Notes under the pieces: model-generated
Seen by the model: only the letters and a program-made list of their open reading frames with translations
What the model was told of the DNA's origin: nothing
Database searches by the model: none
Made by a program: the position numbers and the translations under genes
Source: Oceanospirillaceae bacterium
GTDB taxonomy: Bacteria; Pseudomonadota; Gammaproteobacteria; Pseudomonadales; Balneatricaceae
DNA length: 51,088 nucleotides
Assembly: GCA_013215445.1 (NCBI GenBank)
Contig: JABSRA010000003.1
Coordinates: 4,222 to 55,309, forward strand
Direction: 5' to 3'
In this document: piece after piece, positions 17,387-28,835 of the stretch
How positions within the stretch are numbered: position 1 is the first letter of the stretch
Layout of the letters: each line of letters starts with the position of its first letter

Positions 17387-17402
17387 CTTTCACGCTTTTT
17401 TT
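17361..17402 (+). terminator. Attenuator-like terminator upstream of carA
   Basis: A run of six As, GCG, one mismatch and GAAAGTTA (17361-17378) pairs with TAACTTTC, CGC and a T-run (17384-17402) around a 5-base loop, forming a long stem with a terminal U-tract. It lies 57 bases before the carA start and overlaps the last codons and stop of the leader peptide, so it would stop transcription into carAB unless disrupted. Confidence 0.8.
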
Positions 17403-17458
17403 GTAAATGAGCCATCATAAATTAGATTTATTATCGCATATCACGCGGGGGGGTTACT

Positions 17459-18607
17459 TTGACTAGACCAGCCATATTGGCACTTGAAGACGGGAGTATT
17501 TTCAAAGGGATCGCTATTGGTGCGAACGGAATTACCACAGGTGAAGTCGTATTTAATACTTCGATGACTGGATATCAAGAGATATTAACCGATCCTTCTT
17601 ACGCACGTCAGATAGTGACTTTAACCTATCCTCATATTGGTAGTTACGGCACCAATGATGAAGATTGTGAATCAAACAATACCTGGGCGGCGGGATTAGT
17701 TATTCGAGATTTGCCGTTGATGGCAAGTAATTTTCGCAATCAGAAAAATCTTGATGTCTACCTGCAAGAAAATAATGTAGTAGCCATCGCCGATATCGAT
17801 ACGCGTAGATTAACCCGCATACTGCGTGAGAAAGGCTCTTTAAGTGGCTGCATTATCGCCGCAGATGATGCCGATCAGCTTGATGAAAACGCCGCGCTGG
17901 AGCAAGCGAAGAGCTTTGCAGGTCTCAAAGGTTTAGATTTAGCCAAGGAAGTGACCACGGACAAAAGTTATCAGTGGACCTCTTCGACTTGGAAGCTAGG
18001 TGAAGGGCATGCTGAGGTTAATGCTGATGAGCTTGTGCATCACGTAGTCGCCTATGATTTTGGCGTCAAGCACAATATTCTGCGCATGTTGGTTGAACGC
18101 GGCTGCAAATTAACCGTAGTGCCGGCTAAGACGCCCGCCAGTGAAGTGCTGGCAATGCAGCCAGACGGTGTGTTTTTGTCTAATGGGCCAGGTGATCCAG
18201 AGCCTTGTGATTATGCAATTACTGCTATCCAGGAAATATTGGCGACTAAGCTACCCGTGTTTGGTATTTGTTTAGGGCATCAATTGTTAGCGTTAGCCAG
18301 TGGTGCGACGACCATAAAAATGAAGTTTGGTCATCACGGTGCCAACCACCCAGTGCAGGATATAACGACAGGTAAGGTAATGATTACCAGTCAAAACCAT
18401 GGTTTTGCCGTCGATGAACAGAGTTTGCCGGACAACTTAAAGGCTACTCATCGATCGTTATTTGATCAGTCTCTGCAGGGTATTGAGCGTACTGATACGT
18501 CGGCTTTTAGTTTTCAGGGTCACCCTGAAGCGAGTCCAGGGCCCAGAGATGTGGCGCCTTTGTTTGATCGCTTTATTCGCGAAATAGAAGCTCACAAAGC
18601 AAAATAG
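17459..18607 (+). CDS. carA: Carbamoyl-phosphate synthase small subunit
   Basis: CarA is the glutaminase subunit that supplies ammonia to CarB for carbamoyl phosphate, used for pyrimidines and arginine. The 382 residues include the N-terminal CPSase domain ([12 protein letters not shown]) and a class I glutamine amidotransferase domain with the nucleophile cysteine in FGICLGHQ and the histidine in [11 protein letters not shown]. The start is TTG at 17459: homologs begin at this point, no ATG is near, and a run of seven Gs (17447-17453) provides a ribosome site 5 bases upstream. It is preceded by the attenuator-like leader and followed by carB 68 bases later. Confidence 0.97.
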   Translation: MTRPAILALEDGSIFKGIAIGANGITTGEVVFNTSMTGYQEILTDPSYARQIVTLTYPHIGSYGTNDEDCESNNTWAAGLVIRDLPLMASNFRNQKNLDVYLQENNVVAIADIDTRRLTRILREKGSLSGCIIAADDADQLDENAALEQAKSFAGLKGLDLAKEVTTDKSYQWTSSTWKLGEGHAEVNADELVHHVVAYDFGVKHNILRMLVERGCKLTVVPAKTPASEVLAMQPDGVFLSNGPGDPEPCDYAITAIQEILATKLPVFGICLGHQLLALASGATTIKMKFGHHGANHPVQDITTGKVMITSQNHGFAVDEQSLPDNLKATHRSLFDQSLQGIERTDTSAFSFQGHPEASPGPRDVAPLFDRFIREIEAHKAK

Positions 18608-18675
18608 CAACAGCGCCTAGGTCTGCACTTAACTTAGCAGGCCTTACATAGACAACAGATTTAGTGGTTATTATT

Positions 18676-21600
18676 ATGCCAAAACGTACGGATATTAAAA
18701 GCATACTCATACTTGGTGCTGGGCCGATCATTATCGGTCAAGCCTGCGAATTCGATTACTCAGGTGCGCAAGCTTGTAAAGCGCTGCGTGAAGAGGGTTA
18801 TCGAGTAGTGCTAGTAAACTCAAACCCCGCGACTATTATGACCGATCCGGGTATGGCTGACGCCACTTACATAGAACCAGTAAAGTGGCAAACTGTCGCC
18901 AAAATTATTGAAAAAGAACGTCCCGATGCGATCTTGCCAACCATGGGTGGGCAAACGGCGCTTAACTGTGCCTTAGATCTAGAGCGCGAGGGTGTGCTCG
19001 AAAAATATAATGTTGAGATGATTGGCGCCAATGCCGATTCTATTGACAAGGCAGAAGACCGCAGTCGCTTTGATAAAGCGATGAAGAAAATTGGTCTCGA
19101 CTGTCCCCGTGCCGATGTGGCTCACACCATGGAAGAGGCGTTTGTGGTGCAGGAAATGGTTGGTTTTCCGGCGATTATTCGACCCTCCTTTACCATGGGT
19201 GGAACCGGTGGTGGTATCGCTTACAACCGCGAAGAGTTCATTGAGATATGTACTCGCGGCTTGGACCTGTCACCGACTACTGAAATACTGATTGACGAGT
19301 CACTGATTGGTTGGAAAGAGTATGAAATGGAAGTGGTGCGCGACAAAAATGATAATTGCATCATTGTCTGTGCCATCGAAAACTTCGATGCCATGGGTGT
19401 GCACACCGGTGATTCGATCACTGTTGCTCCCGCTCAGACATTGTCGGATAAAGAATACCAGCTAATGCGCGATGCCTCCCTGGCGGTATTGCGTGAAATC
19501 GGTGTTGAGACGGGTGGATCAAACGTACAGTTCGGTATTAATCCCGAAGATGGTCGTATGGTGATCATCGAGATGAATCCGCGGGTATCCCGCTCGTCGG
19601 CACTCGCCTCTAAGGCCACTGGTTTCCCTATCGCCAGAATCGCTGCCAAGCTGGCAGTGGGTTATACCTTAGATGAGCTAAAAAATGATATTACCGGGGG
19701 CAATACACCGGCGTCGTTTGAGCCGTCGATTGATTACGTGGTCACTAAAATCCCCCGTTTTACCTTTGAAAAATTTCCCCAGGCCAATGATCGTCTAACC
19801 ACGCAGATGAAGTCGGTCGGTGAAGTGATGGCAATAGGCCGTACTTTTCAGGAATCCTTACACAAGGCGATGCGCGGCTTAGAAGTGGGTGTTTCTGGAT
19901 TTGATAGTTTTATCGATATCGAGCATGAAGACGCTCGCGCTAAAATAGTCCGTGAGATGAAACAGCCAGGTGCTGATCGCCTTTGGTACATAGGTGATGC
20001 GTTCCGTATGGGCATGTCAGTCGACGAGTTATACGCGCTCTCTGGTGTTGACCCGTGGTTCTTGGTGCAAATCGAGGATTTGATTAAAGATGAACATGCG
20101 CTTAGTAAAGTAAACTTGCATGATTTGAGTGCAGATAAGATTTATCGCCTCAAGCGCAAGGGTTTTTCCGATGCGCGGTTAGCGGCGTTATTGGCGGTGC
20201 CGGAGAAAACTTTTCGCAAGCAGCGTCAGCGGATGAATATTCGCCCGGTGTATAAAAGAGTTGATACTTGTGCGGCAGAGTTTGCCACTGATACCGCCTA
20301 CATGTACTCCACTTATGAAGAAGAGTGTGAGGCGAGACCGACACAGCGCGAAAAAATTATGATTTTAGGCGGCGGTCCGAATCGTATTGGTCAGGGTATT
20401 GAATTTGATTACTGCTGTGTGCACGCGGCTATTACCGCGCGTGAACAGGGTTATGAGACGATTATGATCAATTGTAACCCGGAGACAGTTTCAACGGATT
20501 ACGATACATCTGATCGCCTCTACTTTGAGCCGGTAACCTTGGAAGATGTGCTGGAAATTGTCGCGGTTGAAAAGCCCACAGGCGTGATTGTTCAGTACGG
20601 CGGTCAGACACCGCTTAAATTGGCGGTAGAGTTAGAGCGCGCAGGTGTGCCCATTATAGGCACGCAGCCTGAGGCGATCGATCGAGCGGAAGATCGCGAG
20701 CAATTCTCGGCGATGATTCAGAGGTTGGGTCTTAAGCAGCCAGAGAATGCCACGGTGCGCACTACAGAGGCGGCGATAGTAGAGGCTGCCAAAATAGGTT
20801 ATCCACTGGTGGTTCGTCCCTCCTATGTATTAGGTGGTCGGGCGATGGAAATTGTCTACAAAGAAGCAGAGCTAAAACGCTACATGGCTGAGGCGGTGCA
20901 AGTGTCTAACGATGCGCCAGTGCTGCTGGATTCCTTCCTCAATAACGCCATTGAAGTGGATATTGATGCTATCTGTGATGGTGAGATAGTAGTGATCGGC
21001 GCTATCATGCAGCACATTGAGCAAGCGGGGGTGCATTCAGGTGATTCGGCCTGTGCTTTTCCACCGTACAACTTGCCAGCTGATGTGCAAGATGAAATGC
21101 GCGAGCAAGTCAGAAAAATGGCGTTAGAGTTAGGCGTGGTGGGTCTGATGAATACTCAGTTGGCTTATCAAGACGGTGAGATTTATGTGATTGAAGTCAA
21201 TCCGCGCGCTTCACGGACAGTGCCTTTTGTCTCCAAGTGTATTGGTCATTCACTGGCGAGTATCGCCACCCGAGTAATGATCGGTCAAAGTTTGACTGAA
21301 ATTGGTTTTACCGAGGAAGTTATCCCCAAATTGATGAATGTTAAAGAGGCGGTATTCCCCTTTAATAAATTTCAAGGCGTGGACCCAGTGCTTTCACCAG
21401 AGATGAAGTCTACCGGTGAAGTGATGGGAACAGGTGAGACATTCGGTGAGGCCTTCATGAAAGCGACCATCGGCGCTGGTGATTCGATGCCGGTTGTGGG
21501 TAGAGCTTTTGTATCGGTGCGAAACATGGATAAGCCCGGTGCAATTAATGTGGCTAAATCATTGTTGGCGATGGGTTATACTCTATGTGCCACCGAGGGG

Positions 21601-21882
21601 ACTGCACAGGCGCTACTCGATGCCGGTTTACAGGTAGAACGAGTGAACAAAGTTCTAGAAGGTCGACCAAATATAGTTGACATGATTAAGAACGATGAAA
21701 TAAGCTATGTCATTAATACCACCGAGGGGCGTCAGTCAACCACTGACTCCGCTGAGATTCGCCGTAGCTCACTGCAGCATAAAGTACCATATACCACGAC
21801 CATTGCCGGCGCTGAGGCGATAGTAATGGCGCTGAATTATGGAGAAGAAAAAGTAGTGCGCTGTCTGCAGGACATGCACTGA
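18676..21882 (+). CDS. carB: Carbamoyl-phosphate synthase large subunit
   Basis: CarB makes carbamoyl phosphate from bicarbonate, two ATP and ammonia channelled from CarA. The 1068 residues hold two homologous ATP-grasp halves (starting [21 protein letters not shown] and, near residue 555, [19 protein letters not shown]) and a C-terminal MGS-like allosteric domain from about residue 935 that in relatives binds UMP and ornithine. The start at ATG 18676 matches the family; an in-frame GTG at 18664 would add four residues and is less likely. The gene is complete and ends just before a terminator at 21927-21954 that separates it from greA. Confidence 0.98.
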   Translation: MPKRTDIKSILILGAGPIIIGQACEFDYSGAQACKALREEGYRVVLVNSNPATIMTDPGMADATYIEPVKWQTVAKIIEKERPDAILPTMGGQTALNCALDLEREGVLEKYNVEMIGANADSIDKAEDRSRFDKAMKKIGLDCPRADVAHTMEEAFVVQEMVGFPAIIRPSFTMGGTGGGIAYNREEFIEICTRGLDLSPTTEILIDESLIGWKEYEMEVVRDKNDNCIIVCAIENFDAMGVHTGDSITVAPAQTLSDKEYQLMRDASLAVLREIGVETGGSNVQFGINPEDGRMVIIEMNPRVSRSSALASKATGFPIARIAAKLAVGYTLDELKNDITGGNTPASFEPSIDYVVTKIPRFTFEKFPQANDRLTTQMKSVGEVMAIGRTFQESLHKAMRGLEVGVSGFDSFIDIEHEDARAKIVREMKQPGADRLWYIGDAFRMGMSVDELYALSGVDPWFLVQIEDLIKDEHALSKVNLHDLSADKIYRLKRKGFSDARLAALLAVPEKTFRKQRQRMNIRPVYKRVDTCAAEFATDTAYMYSTYEEECEARPTQREKIMILGGGPNRIGQGIEFDYCCVHAAITAREQGYETIMINCNPETVSTDYDTSDRLYFEPVTLEDVLEIVAVEKPTGVIVQYGGQTPLKLAVELERAGVPIIGTQPEAIDRAEDREQFSAMIQRLGLKQPENATVRTTEAAIVEAAKIGYPLVVRPSYVLGGRAMEIVYKEAELKRYMAEAVQVSNDAPVLLDSFLNNAIEVDIDAICDGEIVVIGAIMQHIEQAGVHSGDSACAFPPYNLPADVQDEMREQVRKMALELGVVGLMNTQLAYQDGEIYVIEVNPRASRTVPFVSKCIGHSLASIATRVMIGQSLTEIGFTEEVIPKLMNVKEAVFPFNKFQGVDPVLSPEMKSTGEVMGTGETFGEAFMKATIGAGDSMPVVGRAFVSVRNMDKPGAINVAKSLLAMGYTLCATEGTAQALLDAGLQVERVNKVLEGRPNIVDMIKNDEISYVINTTEGRQSTTDSAEIRRSSLQHKVPYTTTIAGAEAIVMALNYGEEKVVRCLQDMH

Positions 21883-21926
21883 GGTTAATTATTATGCCGT
21901 CTAATGGGCGGCTATGTACTAGATAT

Positions 21927-21954
21927 AACGGTGGGCGTGAGCTCGCCGTTTTTT
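21927..21954 (+). terminator. Intrinsic terminator after carB
   Basis: AACGGTGGGC (21927-21936) pairs with GCTCGCCGTT (21941-21950) with a few wobble pairs and a 4-base loop, followed by a run of Ts. It ends the carAB transcript 18 bases before greA. Confidence 0.75.
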
Positions 21955-21971
21955 ATTAAGGGAGTTGAAAC

Positions 21972-22448
21972 ATGAGTCGTGTACCTATGACCGTTGCCGG
22001 TGAACAGGCGCTTCGTGAAGAATTGGATTATTTGAAATCGGTAAAGCGCCCGCGGATAATTAAAGATATAGCCACTGCGCGCGAGCACGGCGATTTGAAA
22101 GAGAATGCCGAGTATCACGCTGCACGTGAAGAGCAAAGTTTTGCCGAGGGGCGCATTCAAGAGCTAGAAAGTAAATTGGCGAATGCACAGGTTATCGATG
22201 TGACGGAAATTCCGTACACTGAGAAAGTTATTTTCGGCACGACTGTACAGCTGATTAACTGTGATACCGATGAAGAGGTTTGCTACAAAATTGTCGGAGA
22301 CGACGAGGCGGATATCAAAAAGCTTAAAATATCGATTAACTCACCGATTGCCAAAGGCTTAATTGGTAAGTTAGAAGGTGAAGTGGCAACGATTCAAACG
22401 CCGAACGGTATTGTTGAATTTGAAATAGAGAAAGTTGAACACTTGTAG
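21972..22448 (+). CDS. greA: Transcription elongation factor GreA
   Basis: GreA enters the RNA polymerase secondary channel and stimulates cleavage of backtracked RNA. The 158 residues show the N-terminal coiled coil (about 5-75) with the acidic tip region around [17 protein letters not shown], and the C-terminal FKBP-like domain ending [17 protein letters not shown] ribosome site precedes the ATG. The gene follows carB and a terminator, and ends at a bidirectional terminator shared with yhbY. Standard in all respects. Confidence 0.97.
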   Translation: MSRVPMTVAGEQALREELDYLKSVKRPRIIKDIATAREHGDLKENAEYHAAREEQSFAEGRIQELESKLANAQVIDVTEIPYTEKVIFGTTVQLINCDTDEEVCYKIVGDDEADIKKLKISINSPIAKGLIGKLEGEVATIQTPNGIVEFEIEKVEHL

Positions 22449-22451
22449 TTG

Positions 22452-22486
22452 AAAAACAGCTCTGCCGTTACAGCAGAGCTGGTTTT
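22452..22486. terminator. Bidirectional terminator between greA and yhbY
   Basis: CAGCTCTGC (22457-22465) pairs perfectly with GCAGAGCTG (22473-22481) around a 7-base loop, flanked by an A-run on the left and TTTT on the right. It can end transcripts from both convergent genes. Confidence 0.85.
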
Positions 22487-22487
22487 G

Positions 22488-22805
22488 CTATTGTGCGCCA
22501 GTGGCTCGCAATAGGTTGGAGAGTTTAGGGTTAGGTTTGAGTGAGGGGCGGTACATCAGTACTATATGGCCGACCTCTTGAATGATTTGCGCCTCAACGA
22601 CCTCGCATAATTGGCGGATCAATTGCTTTTTAAGGTCGCGGTCGCCTATGGAAAACTTGACCTTGATTAGCTCGTGGTCCTCAAGTGCTCTATCAACTTC
22701 AAGTTGTAAGTTTTCTGTCAGGCCCTTATCGGCGACAGTCACAAGAGGGTTTAGTTTGTGCCCTAGTGTACGAAAGTGTTTCTTTTGTTCAGTGGTAATG
22801 CTCAT
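22488..22805 (-). CDS. yhbY: Ribosome assembly RNA-binding protein YhbY
   Basis: A 105-residue CRM-domain protein related to YhbY, which binds pre-50S particles through a KH-like fold with a GxxG loop. The start LTTEQKKHFRTLGHKLNPLV-like segment and the internal KVKFSIGDRDLKKQ are typical. It is convergent with greA and divergent from rlmE, a common arrangement (greA / yhbY / rlmE / ftsH) in gammaproteobacteria. Its role in 50S assembly is known from E. coli; details here are by homology. Confidence 0.94.
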   Translation of the reverse strand: MSITTEQKKHFRTLGHKLNPLVTVADKGLTENLQLEVDRALEDHELIKVKFSIGDRDLKKQLIRQLCEVVEAQIIQEVGHIVLMYRPSLKPNPKLSNLLRATGAQ

Positions 22806-22945
22806 GGTGTAAAAATACCTTGGTTTGCTGGTCAGTCAGAATAATTGTCTATACTGTATGACAAAATGAATATAGCGCTATTCTAGCATTTTTTTTAGCC
22901 TGAGTAAGTGCTACTCATGCAAGTAACAGAAATTGAGAAAAAATT

Positions 22946-23566
22946 TTGGCAAAATCTAAAAGTAGTGGTCGCTGGTTGCAAGAACATCTATCAGACCCTT
23001 ATGTGAAAATGGCAAAAGAGCAGGGCTACCGCTCTAGGGCCTGCTTTAAACTGCTCGAATTGCAGAAAAAAGATAAGCTGATGCGCAAGGGCATGACAGT
23101 CGTTGATCTAGGAGCAGCGCCCGGCGGATGGTCGCAAGTGGCCGCTGAGTTAGTGGGTGATAGTGGTAGAGTTGTCTCCTCTGATATCTTGCCGATGGAC
23201 GGGATTGTTGGGGTAGAGTTTGTGCAGGGTGACTTTACCGAGGAGGCGGTGCTCAATAAAATTCTAAATGTCATGGGAGGGGCCGCAGCAGACCTTGTAA
23301 TTTCAGATATGGCCCCCAACATGAGTGGTAATGGTGCTGTCGATCAGCCCGCTTCGATGTATTTGGTAGAGCTGGCGTTGGATATGGCGAGACAAGTTTT
23401 GAAACCAAAGGGAGTATTTGTTGCCAAAGTGTTTCAGGGCGAAGGTTTTGATGAGTATGTAAGGAATGTGCGCACAAGTTTCGATAAAGTGATCACGCGC
23501 AAACCTGCAGCCTCAAGGCCGCGTTCCCGAGAGGTATATATCTTGGGAAGAGGTTTTAAAGGTTAA
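22946..23566 (+). CDS. rlmE: 23S rRNA 2'-O-ribose U2552 methyltransferase RlmE
   Basis: RlmE (FtsJ/RrmJ) methylates U2552 in the A-loop of 23S rRNA late in 50S assembly, using SAM. The 206 residues contain the SAM loop [14 protein letters not shown], the catalytic DMAPN segment and a later [11 protein letters not shown] block holding the catalytic lysine. The start is TTG at 22946, where homologs begin ([10 protein letters not shown]); no ATG lies near. It is 81 bases upstream of ftsH in the same direction, the classic heat-shock pair. Confidence 0.96.
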   Translation: MAKSKSSGRWLQEHLSDPYVKMAKEQGYRSRACFKLLELQKKDKLMRKGMTVVDLGAAPGGWSQVAAELVGDSGRVVSSDILPMDGIVGVEFVQGDFTEEAVLNKILNVMGGAAADLVISDMAPNMSGNGAVDQPASMYLVELALDMARQVLKPKGVFVAKVFQGEGFDEYVRNVRTSFDKVITRKPAASRPRSREVYILGRGFKG

Positions 23567-23647
23567 GCTAACAGTATTTGTTGGTTGGTGAGGGCGCTCC
23601 AAGCGCTCTGAATTATAATATGTTATGAAAGAATAGAGGGTTATCTC

Positions 23648-25705
23648 TTGAACGATATGGCAAAGAATTTGGTGCTGTGGTTGGTTATTGCCGCCGTGTT
23701 ATTGACGGTGTTTAATAACTTTAATACAGAGCCAGAATCCAAAGGTTTAAATTATTCTGAGTTTGTCTCTGAAGTGCAATCAGGTAGAGTGGCCAAAGTG
23801 GTCATTGATGGTTATACCATTCAGGGAATACGGAGAAACGGTGAGCGTTTCGAAACGGTACGTCCCGCTCTACAAGATCCGAAGCTCGTCGATGATTTGA
23901 TCGCCAATAAAGTGATAATCGAAGGCAAGCGTCCCGAGCAGCAAAGTGTCTGGACACAGCTGCTAGTCGCGGCTTTTCCAATCTTGATTATTGTGGCCAT
24001 CTTTATGTTTTTTATGCGCCAAATGCAAGGTGGAGGAGGCAAGGGCGGTCCAATGTCCTTTGGTAAGTCCAAGGCGCGCATGGTCGGCGAAGATCAAATT
24101 AATACCACCTTTGCCGATGTGGCGGGTGTGGATGAGGCCAAAGAAGAAGTTTCAGAGTTGGTTGAATATCTGCGCGATCCGGGCAGGTTTCAAAAACTCG
24201 GTGGGCGTATCCCTCGCGGTATATTGATGTCGGGTGATCCAGGTACTGGTAAAACCTTACTCGCCAAGGCGATCGCCGGAGAAGCTAAAGTACCGTTCTT
24301 TGCGATTTCTGGCTCTGATTTTGTGGAAATGTTTGTCGGTGTCGGCGCGTCTCGTGTGAGAGATATGTTTGAACAGGCTAAAAAACACGCACCCTGTATT
24401 ATTTTTATCGATGAGATTGATGCGGTAGGTCGCCATCGTGGTGTTGGCATGGGTGGTGGTAATGATGAGCGTGAACAGACTTTAAACGCGTTGTTAGTTG
24501 AGATGGATGGTTTTGAAAGTACCGATGGCGTCATCGTAATTGCCGCGACTAACCGTCCCGATGTGTTGGATCCCGCGTTATTGCGTCCGGGTCGTTTCGA
24601 TCGACAGGTGCATGTCAACTTGCCAGATATTCGTGGTCGTGAGCAAATATTAAAAGTACATATGCGTAAAGCGCCGATTTCAGATGATGTTAGAGCTGAT
24701 CTCATTGCCAGAGGTACGCCGGGTTTCTCTGGTGCTGACTTGGCCAACTTAGTGAACGAGGCCTCTCTGCTGGCGGCGCGTCAACAGTTGCGCACCGTGG
24801 GTATGGAGCAGCTGGAGAAAGCCAAAGATAAAATCATGATGGGTGCCGAGCGCAAATCAATGGTAATGAGCGATGCTGAACGTCTGAATACGGCGTATCA
24901 CGAATCTGGACACGCTATTGTCGGTAGAATGATGCCGGGCCATGATCCGGTTTATAAAGTGTCGATTATCCCACGTGGGCGCGCTTTAGGTGTGACTATG
25001 TTTTTACCTACTGAGGATCGTTATTCACATTCCAAACAGATGATTTTGTCTAATATCTGTTCGCTCTACGGCGGTCGAATTGCCGAGGAAATGACGCTGG
25101 GTAAGGATGGTGTCACCACGGGTGCCTCTAACGATATCCAGCGTGCTACGAGCATGGCGCGTAATATGGTTAGTAGATGGGGTCTGTCAGATGCCATGGG
25201 GCCTATTTTGTATGATGAAGATGAAGCGGGTCCCTTCGGTGGCGGTTATGGTCAGGGCGGGAAGCCGATGGCGCAGGCGACACTGCAGAAAATAGATGAT
25301 GAAGTGCGTAATATTATCGATGCATCCTACCTTAGAGCGACTAAGGTACTAGAAGATAATCGAGATATATTAGAGAGCATGGCGCAGGCGTTGATGAAAT
25401 ATGAAACCATCAGCACCGAGCAGATCGATGAGTTGATGGAGCGTAAGCCTGTAAGTGACCCAGTTGACTGGGGCAAGGACTCCGATGAAAAGAAAGCTGA
25501 CACTAATGTGACTTCGCTAGATGAAAAGAGAAATGAGAAGGCGCAGCAAGAGGTGGATCAGGATGTCGATGATGTGGTTGAAGACATAGAGCAAATTGCA
25601 GATGCTGGTGAAGAGCAGTCTTCCAAGCCCGCTGCAGATGACTCAGATGATTCGTCCGATACGGATGTCACTGACGCAGACGACACCCCGAAAAGCACCA
25701 GTTAA
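23648..25705 (+). CDS. ftsH: ATP-dependent zinc metalloprotease FtsH
   Basis: FtsH is a membrane-anchored hexameric AAA+ protease that removes damaged membrane proteins and regulators such as LpxC. The 685 residues show two membrane segments (about 8-25 and 104-122) bracketing a small periplasmic domain, Walker A GDPGTGKT, the arginine-finger region RPGRFDRQ, and the zinc site HESGH. The start is TTG at 23648 with AGAGGG seven bases upstream; an ATG at 23657 gives the shorter form used in some databases. The C-terminal tail, about 70 residues, is very acidic and longer than in E. coli. A terminator follows at 25722-25757. Confidence 0.98.
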   Translation: MNDMAKNLVLWLVIAAVLLTVFNNFNTEPESKGLNYSEFVSEVQSGRVAKVVIDGYTIQGIRRNGERFETVRPALQDPKLVDDLIANKVIIEGKRPEQQSVWTQLLVAAFPILIIVAIFMFFMRQMQGGGGKGGPMSFGKSKARMVGEDQINTTFADVAGVDEAKEEVSELVEYLRDPGRFQKLGGRIPRGILMSGDPGTGKTLLAKAIAGEAKVPFFAISGSDFVEMFVGVGASRVRDMFEQAKKHAPCIIFIDEIDAVGRHRGVGMGGGNDEREQTLNALLVEMDGFESTDGVIVIAATNRPDVLDPALLRPGRFDRQVHVNLPDIRGREQILKVHMRKAPISDDVRADLIARGTPGFSGADLANLVNEASLLAARQQLRTVGMEQLEKAKDKIMMGAERKSMVMSDAERLNTAYHESGHAIVGRMMPGHDPVYKVSIIPRGRALGVTMFLPTEDRYSHSKQMILSNICSLYGGRIAEEMTLGKDGVTTGASNDIQRATSMARNMVSRWGLSDAMGPILYDEDEAGPFGGGYGQGGKPMAQATLQKIDDEVRNIIDASYLRATKVLEDNRDILESMAQALMKYETISTEQIDELMERKPVSDPVDWGKDSDEKKADTNVTSLDEKRNEKAQQEVDQDVDDVVEDIEQIADAGEEQSSKPAADDSDDSSDTDVTDADDTPKSTS

Positions 25706-25721
25706 ATAAAGAAATAGTGGA

Positions 25722-25757
25722 AAAGCCAGTGATGATTTGCTCTCGCTGGTTTTTTTT
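25722..25757 (+). terminator. Intrinsic terminator after ftsH
   Basis: CCAGTGA (25726-25732) pairs with TCGCTGG (25743-25749, one wobble) around a 10-base loop, preceded by As and followed by eight Ts. It separates rlmE–ftsH from folP–glmM. Confidence 0.85.
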
Positions 25758-25822
25758 GTTTTGAATTCGGATACTGCAGACGGTATTTGGCTTGGGATTA
25801 AATTTGTGAGAGGTCGGCAATA

Positions 25823-26677
25823 ATGGCACTACTGAAGTGTGCGCATCGAAGCTTGGACTTGTCTCGTACTCAGGTGATGGGGATACTAAATGTAACTCCA
25901 GATTCATTTTCAGATGGCGGGCAGCTCTATCGAGATCAATCTTTGCTGCTAGGTCGGTTGCAAAACAGCGCAGCGCAAATGGTCAAAGATGGCGCCACTA
26001 TCTTGGATTTAGGAGGGGAGTCAACCCGTCCCGACGCTAAGGCGGTATCTGTCCAGCAGGAAATGGATAGAGTGCTACCTGCGCTGGAAATGTTAGTGGC
26101 GAATATCGATGTGGTGATTTCAATCGATACCAGTAGCGCGGCCTTAATGATCGAGGCGGCGAAGTTGGGTGCGGGTATGATTAATGATGTCCGAGCTTTA
26201 ACTCGTGAAGGGGCGCTCGAGGCTGTTATTGCCAGTGGCTTGCCAGTTTGTTTGATGCATATGCAGGGAAGTCCCAAGAACATGCAGCGAGCCCCCGAGT
26301 ACCAAAATGTTGTACAAGAAGTAAGTACCTATTTGTTACAGCGTGCTCAGTTGTGTGAAGCACAAGGTATGAGCAAGGAGCAAATATTGCTGGATCCAGG
26401 GTTTGGTTTTGGCAAAACGTTACAGCAAAATTTACAATTGCTCAAAGCCACCGCTGAATTTGTTAGCATGGGGTACCCACTGCTGATAGGAACTTCGCGT
26501 AAAAGTATGTTTGGAGAGTTGTTAGCAAGAGGGGTAAATGATAGATTGGCGGGTGGGTTGGCCAGCGTGGCCTATGCAGTCCTGCAGGGTGCAGCAGTTG
26601 TTAGGGTGCATGATGTAAAAGAGACCGTGGATGTAGTTAAGGTAATACAAGCAGTGCAAGGAGAAAGTGGTTTATGA
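25823..26677 (+). CDS. folP: Dihydropteroate synthase
   Basis: FolP condenses dihydropterin pyrophosphate with p-aminobenzoate in folate synthesis and is the target of sulfonamides. The 284 residues carry both signature blocks: [15 protein letters not shown] near residue 19 and [13 protein letters not shown] near residue 60, plus a C-terminal [11 protein letters not shown]. Its stop overlaps the glmM start by 4 bases (ATGA), so the two are translationally coupled, as in other gammaproteobacteria. Confidence 0.97.
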   Translation: MALLKCAHRSLDLSRTQVMGILNVTPDSFSDGGQLYRDQSLLLGRLQNSAAQMVKDGATILDLGGESTRPDAKAVSVQQEMDRVLPALEMLVANIDVVISIDTSSAALMIEAAKLGAGMINDVRALTREGALEAVIASGLPVCLMHMQGSPKNMQRAPEYQNVVQEVSTYLLQRAQLCEAQGMSKEQILLDPGFGFGKTLQQNLQLLKATAEFVSMGYPLLIGTSRKSMFGELLARGVNDRLAGGLASVAYAVLQGAAVVRVHDVKETVDVVKVIQAVQGESGL

Positions 26678-28023
26678 GTAAAAAGTATTTTGGAACAGAT
26701 GGTATCCGCGGTCGAGTAGGTCAGTATCCGATAACGCCTGATTTTATGTTAAAACTCGGCTGGGCTGCCGGTAAAGTATTTGCCCGAGAGGGAAGTAGTA
26801 AGATTTTGATTGGCAAGGATACTCGTATCTCAGGGTATATGTTTGAGTCCGCTTTAGAGGCTGGACTAAGCGCTGCAGGCGTCGATGTTCTTTTGACCGG
26901 GCCAATGCCCACGCCGGCGATAGCCTATTTAACCAGGACCTTTCAGGCGGACGCGGGTATTGTTATTTCAGCATCGCACAACGCTTTTCATGACAATGGT
27001 ATTAAATTTTTCAGTGCTCAGGGCACCAAGCTTGCGGATGAAATAGAGCATGCTATTGAAGCGCAGATGGACTTGGCGATGACCACTGTCGATTCGTCGG
27101 CGCTGGGTAAAGCCAAGCGGATCGATGATGCGCCTGGTCGATATATCGAGTTTTGTAAGGCGTCAGTGCCTGCAGAGTTTAACTTGCGCGGTCTTAAAAT
27201 TGTCTTAGATTGTGCCAATGGCGCGACCTATCATGTATCGCCAGGTGTATTTACTGAACTCGGTGCGCAGGTAATAGAAATTGCATCGTCTCCCAATGGG
27301 ATGAACATCAATGATCGATGTGGTGCTACCGATACTCTCAGCTTGCAAAAGGTGGTAGTTGCTGAACAGGCTGACTTAGGTATAGCCTTGGATGGCGATG
27401 GCGACCGAGTGATTATGGTGGATCACTTAGGGGTGGAAGTGGATGGCGATGAGTTATTGATGATAATCGCCAACCGCATGAAAGAAAAGGGTGAATTACC
27501 CGGGGGAGTGGTCGGCACGCTGATGACTAATTTTGGGTTCGAGCAGGCCTGTAAGCGTCTCAAAATACCTTTCGTACGTGCCAATGTAGGCGATCGATAT
27601 GTGATGGAACAGCTGACTCAGCGAAATTGGTATGTGGGTGGAGAGGGGTCGGGGCATGTAATTTGTAAGCATTTAACCAGTACCGGAGATGGGACCATCG
27701 CAGCTTTACAAGTATTAGTTGCCATGTCGGAAACGGGTAGTTCGCTGGCAAAAATAAAACAAGTGATGCAAAAAATGCCGCAGAAACTGATTAATATTAA
27801 AATGCAGACCAAAATTGATTTGGAAACTAATGACAGTATTCAAAAATTAGTCAGCGAGGCGGAGCGTGTTTTAGCGGGTTCTGGCAGAGTGTTATTGCGC
27901 CCATCGGGAACAGAGCCACTGGTGAGAGTGATGGTTGAAGGTGAAAACCACGAGCAAGTGGTGGAAATATGCGAAGAACTTGCAAAAAATGTCGAAACTG
28001 CACTGGAACTACTTGTTTGTTAA
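26674..28023 (+). CDS. glmM: Phosphoglucosamine mutase GlmM
   Basis: GlmM interconverts glucosamine-6-phosphate and glucosamine-1-phosphate, the step that leads to UDP-GlcNAc for peptidoglycan and LPS. The 449 residues show the phosphoserine loop [12 protein letters not shown] with the active serine S101, the metal loop DGDGDR, and the C-terminal phosphate-binding [12 protein letters not shown]. It overlaps folP by 4 bases and is followed by tpiA after 44 bases. It competes for the same glucosamine-6-phosphate pool that NagB drains, which is worth noting given the nag cluster at the left of the window. Confidence 0.98.
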   Translation: MSKKYFGTDGIRGRVGQYPITPDFMLKLGWAAGKVFAREGSSKILIGKDTRISGYMFESALEAGLSAAGVDVLLTGPMPTPAIAYLTRTFQADAGIVISASHNAFHDNGIKFFSAQGTKLADEIEHAIEAQMDLAMTTVDSSALGKAKRIDDAPGRYIEFCKASVPAEFNLRGLKIVLDCANGATYHVSPGVFTELGAQVIEIASSPNGMNINDRCGATDTLSLQKVVVAEQADLGIALDGDGDRVIMVDHLGVEVDGDELLMIIANRMKEKGELPGGVVGTLMTNFGFEQACKRLKIPFVRANVGDRYVMEQLTQRNWYVGGEGSGHVICKHLTSTGDGTIAALQVLVAMSETGSSLAKIKQVMQKMPQKLINIKMQTKIDLETNDSIQKLVSEAERVLAGSGRVLLRPSGTEPLVRVMVEGENHEQVVEICEELAKNVETALELLVC

Positions 28024-28067
28024 ATTCAAATTCGTTAATATTTGCGCCTCGTTTTTGAGGATCTGTG

Positions 28068-28817
28068 ATGCGTAAATCAATGGTAGCTGGAAACTGGAAA
28101 ATGAACGGCTCGAGTGCTTTTGCCGCTCAAATGTCGGAGCAGTTTAATCAGCATGCGCCGACTGTTAGTTCGGTAGATGTTGTACTCTGCCCACCTGCCA
28201 TATATTTATCTCAAGTGCAGGGCGATGCACAAGGTTATGCATGTGCAGCGCAGAATGTACACTTTGCAGGTTCTGGAGCTTTTACCGGTGAGATATCCGT
28301 GGCGATGCTCAATGATATAAAGTGTAAATATGTATTGGTCGGTCATTCAGAGCGTCGTGAGATGTTTGCTGAGACCGATGCCATAATAGCCAAGAAAATG
28401 GCAGTTTGTGTCGCAGCGTCTCTAGTGCCTATTTTGTGCATTGGAGAGACCTTGGTGCAACGCAACAATGGCGAGGCGTTTGCTGTCGTTAAACGGCAGG
28501 TGCTAGCGGCGTTAGAAGATATAGATTTGAAGACCAATGACATAGTCATTGCCTATGAGCCTATTTGGGCTATAGGAACAGGCGAGACAGCCACGCCAGA
28601 GCAGGCTCAGGAAATACACGCTTACATACGCAGTGTGCTAGAGGCTGAAATATCGTTAGAAGTGGCAGAAAGAACGCGCATATTATACGGAGGTAGTGTG
28701 AGTGCTCTAACAGCATCAGAGCTGTTTTCTCAACCTGATATAGACGGTGGTCTTGTGGGTGGAGCTTCTCTGAAAGTTGAAGATTTTAAAATCATTTGCA
28801 GTGCGGCTGCAAATTAA
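28068..28817 (+). CDS. tpiA: Triose-phosphate isomerase
   Basis: TpiA interconverts dihydroxyacetone phosphate and glyceraldehyde-3-phosphate. The 249 residues contain the substrate lysine (GNWKMNG, K11), the electrophilic histidine in VGHSERRE, the catalytic glutamate in AYEPIWAIGTG and the phosphate-binding YGGSV. ATG 28068 is preferred to GTG 28065 because GAGG lies seven bases upstream of it and homologs begin there. It is followed by secG after 18 bases, the usual gammaproteobacterial order. Confidence 0.97.
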   Translation: MRKSMVAGNWKMNGSSAFAAQMSEQFNQHAPTVSSVDVVLCPPAIYLSQVQGDAQGYACAAQNVHFAGSGAFTGEISVAMLNDIKCKYVLVGHSERREMFAETDAIIAKKMAVCVAASLVPILCIGETLVQRNNGEAFAVVKRQVLAALEDIDLKTNDIVIAYEPIWAIGTGETATPEQAQEIHAYIRSVLEAEISLEVAERTRILYGGSVSALTASELFSQPDIDGGLVGGASLKVEDFKIICSAAAN

Positions 28818-28835
28818 TAATTAGGCGGAAAGCAA

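Noticed and set aside
24190..24747. A 185-codon minus-strand frame inside ftsH
   Set aside because: It lies opposite the highly conserved AAA+ region and shows no domain of its own.
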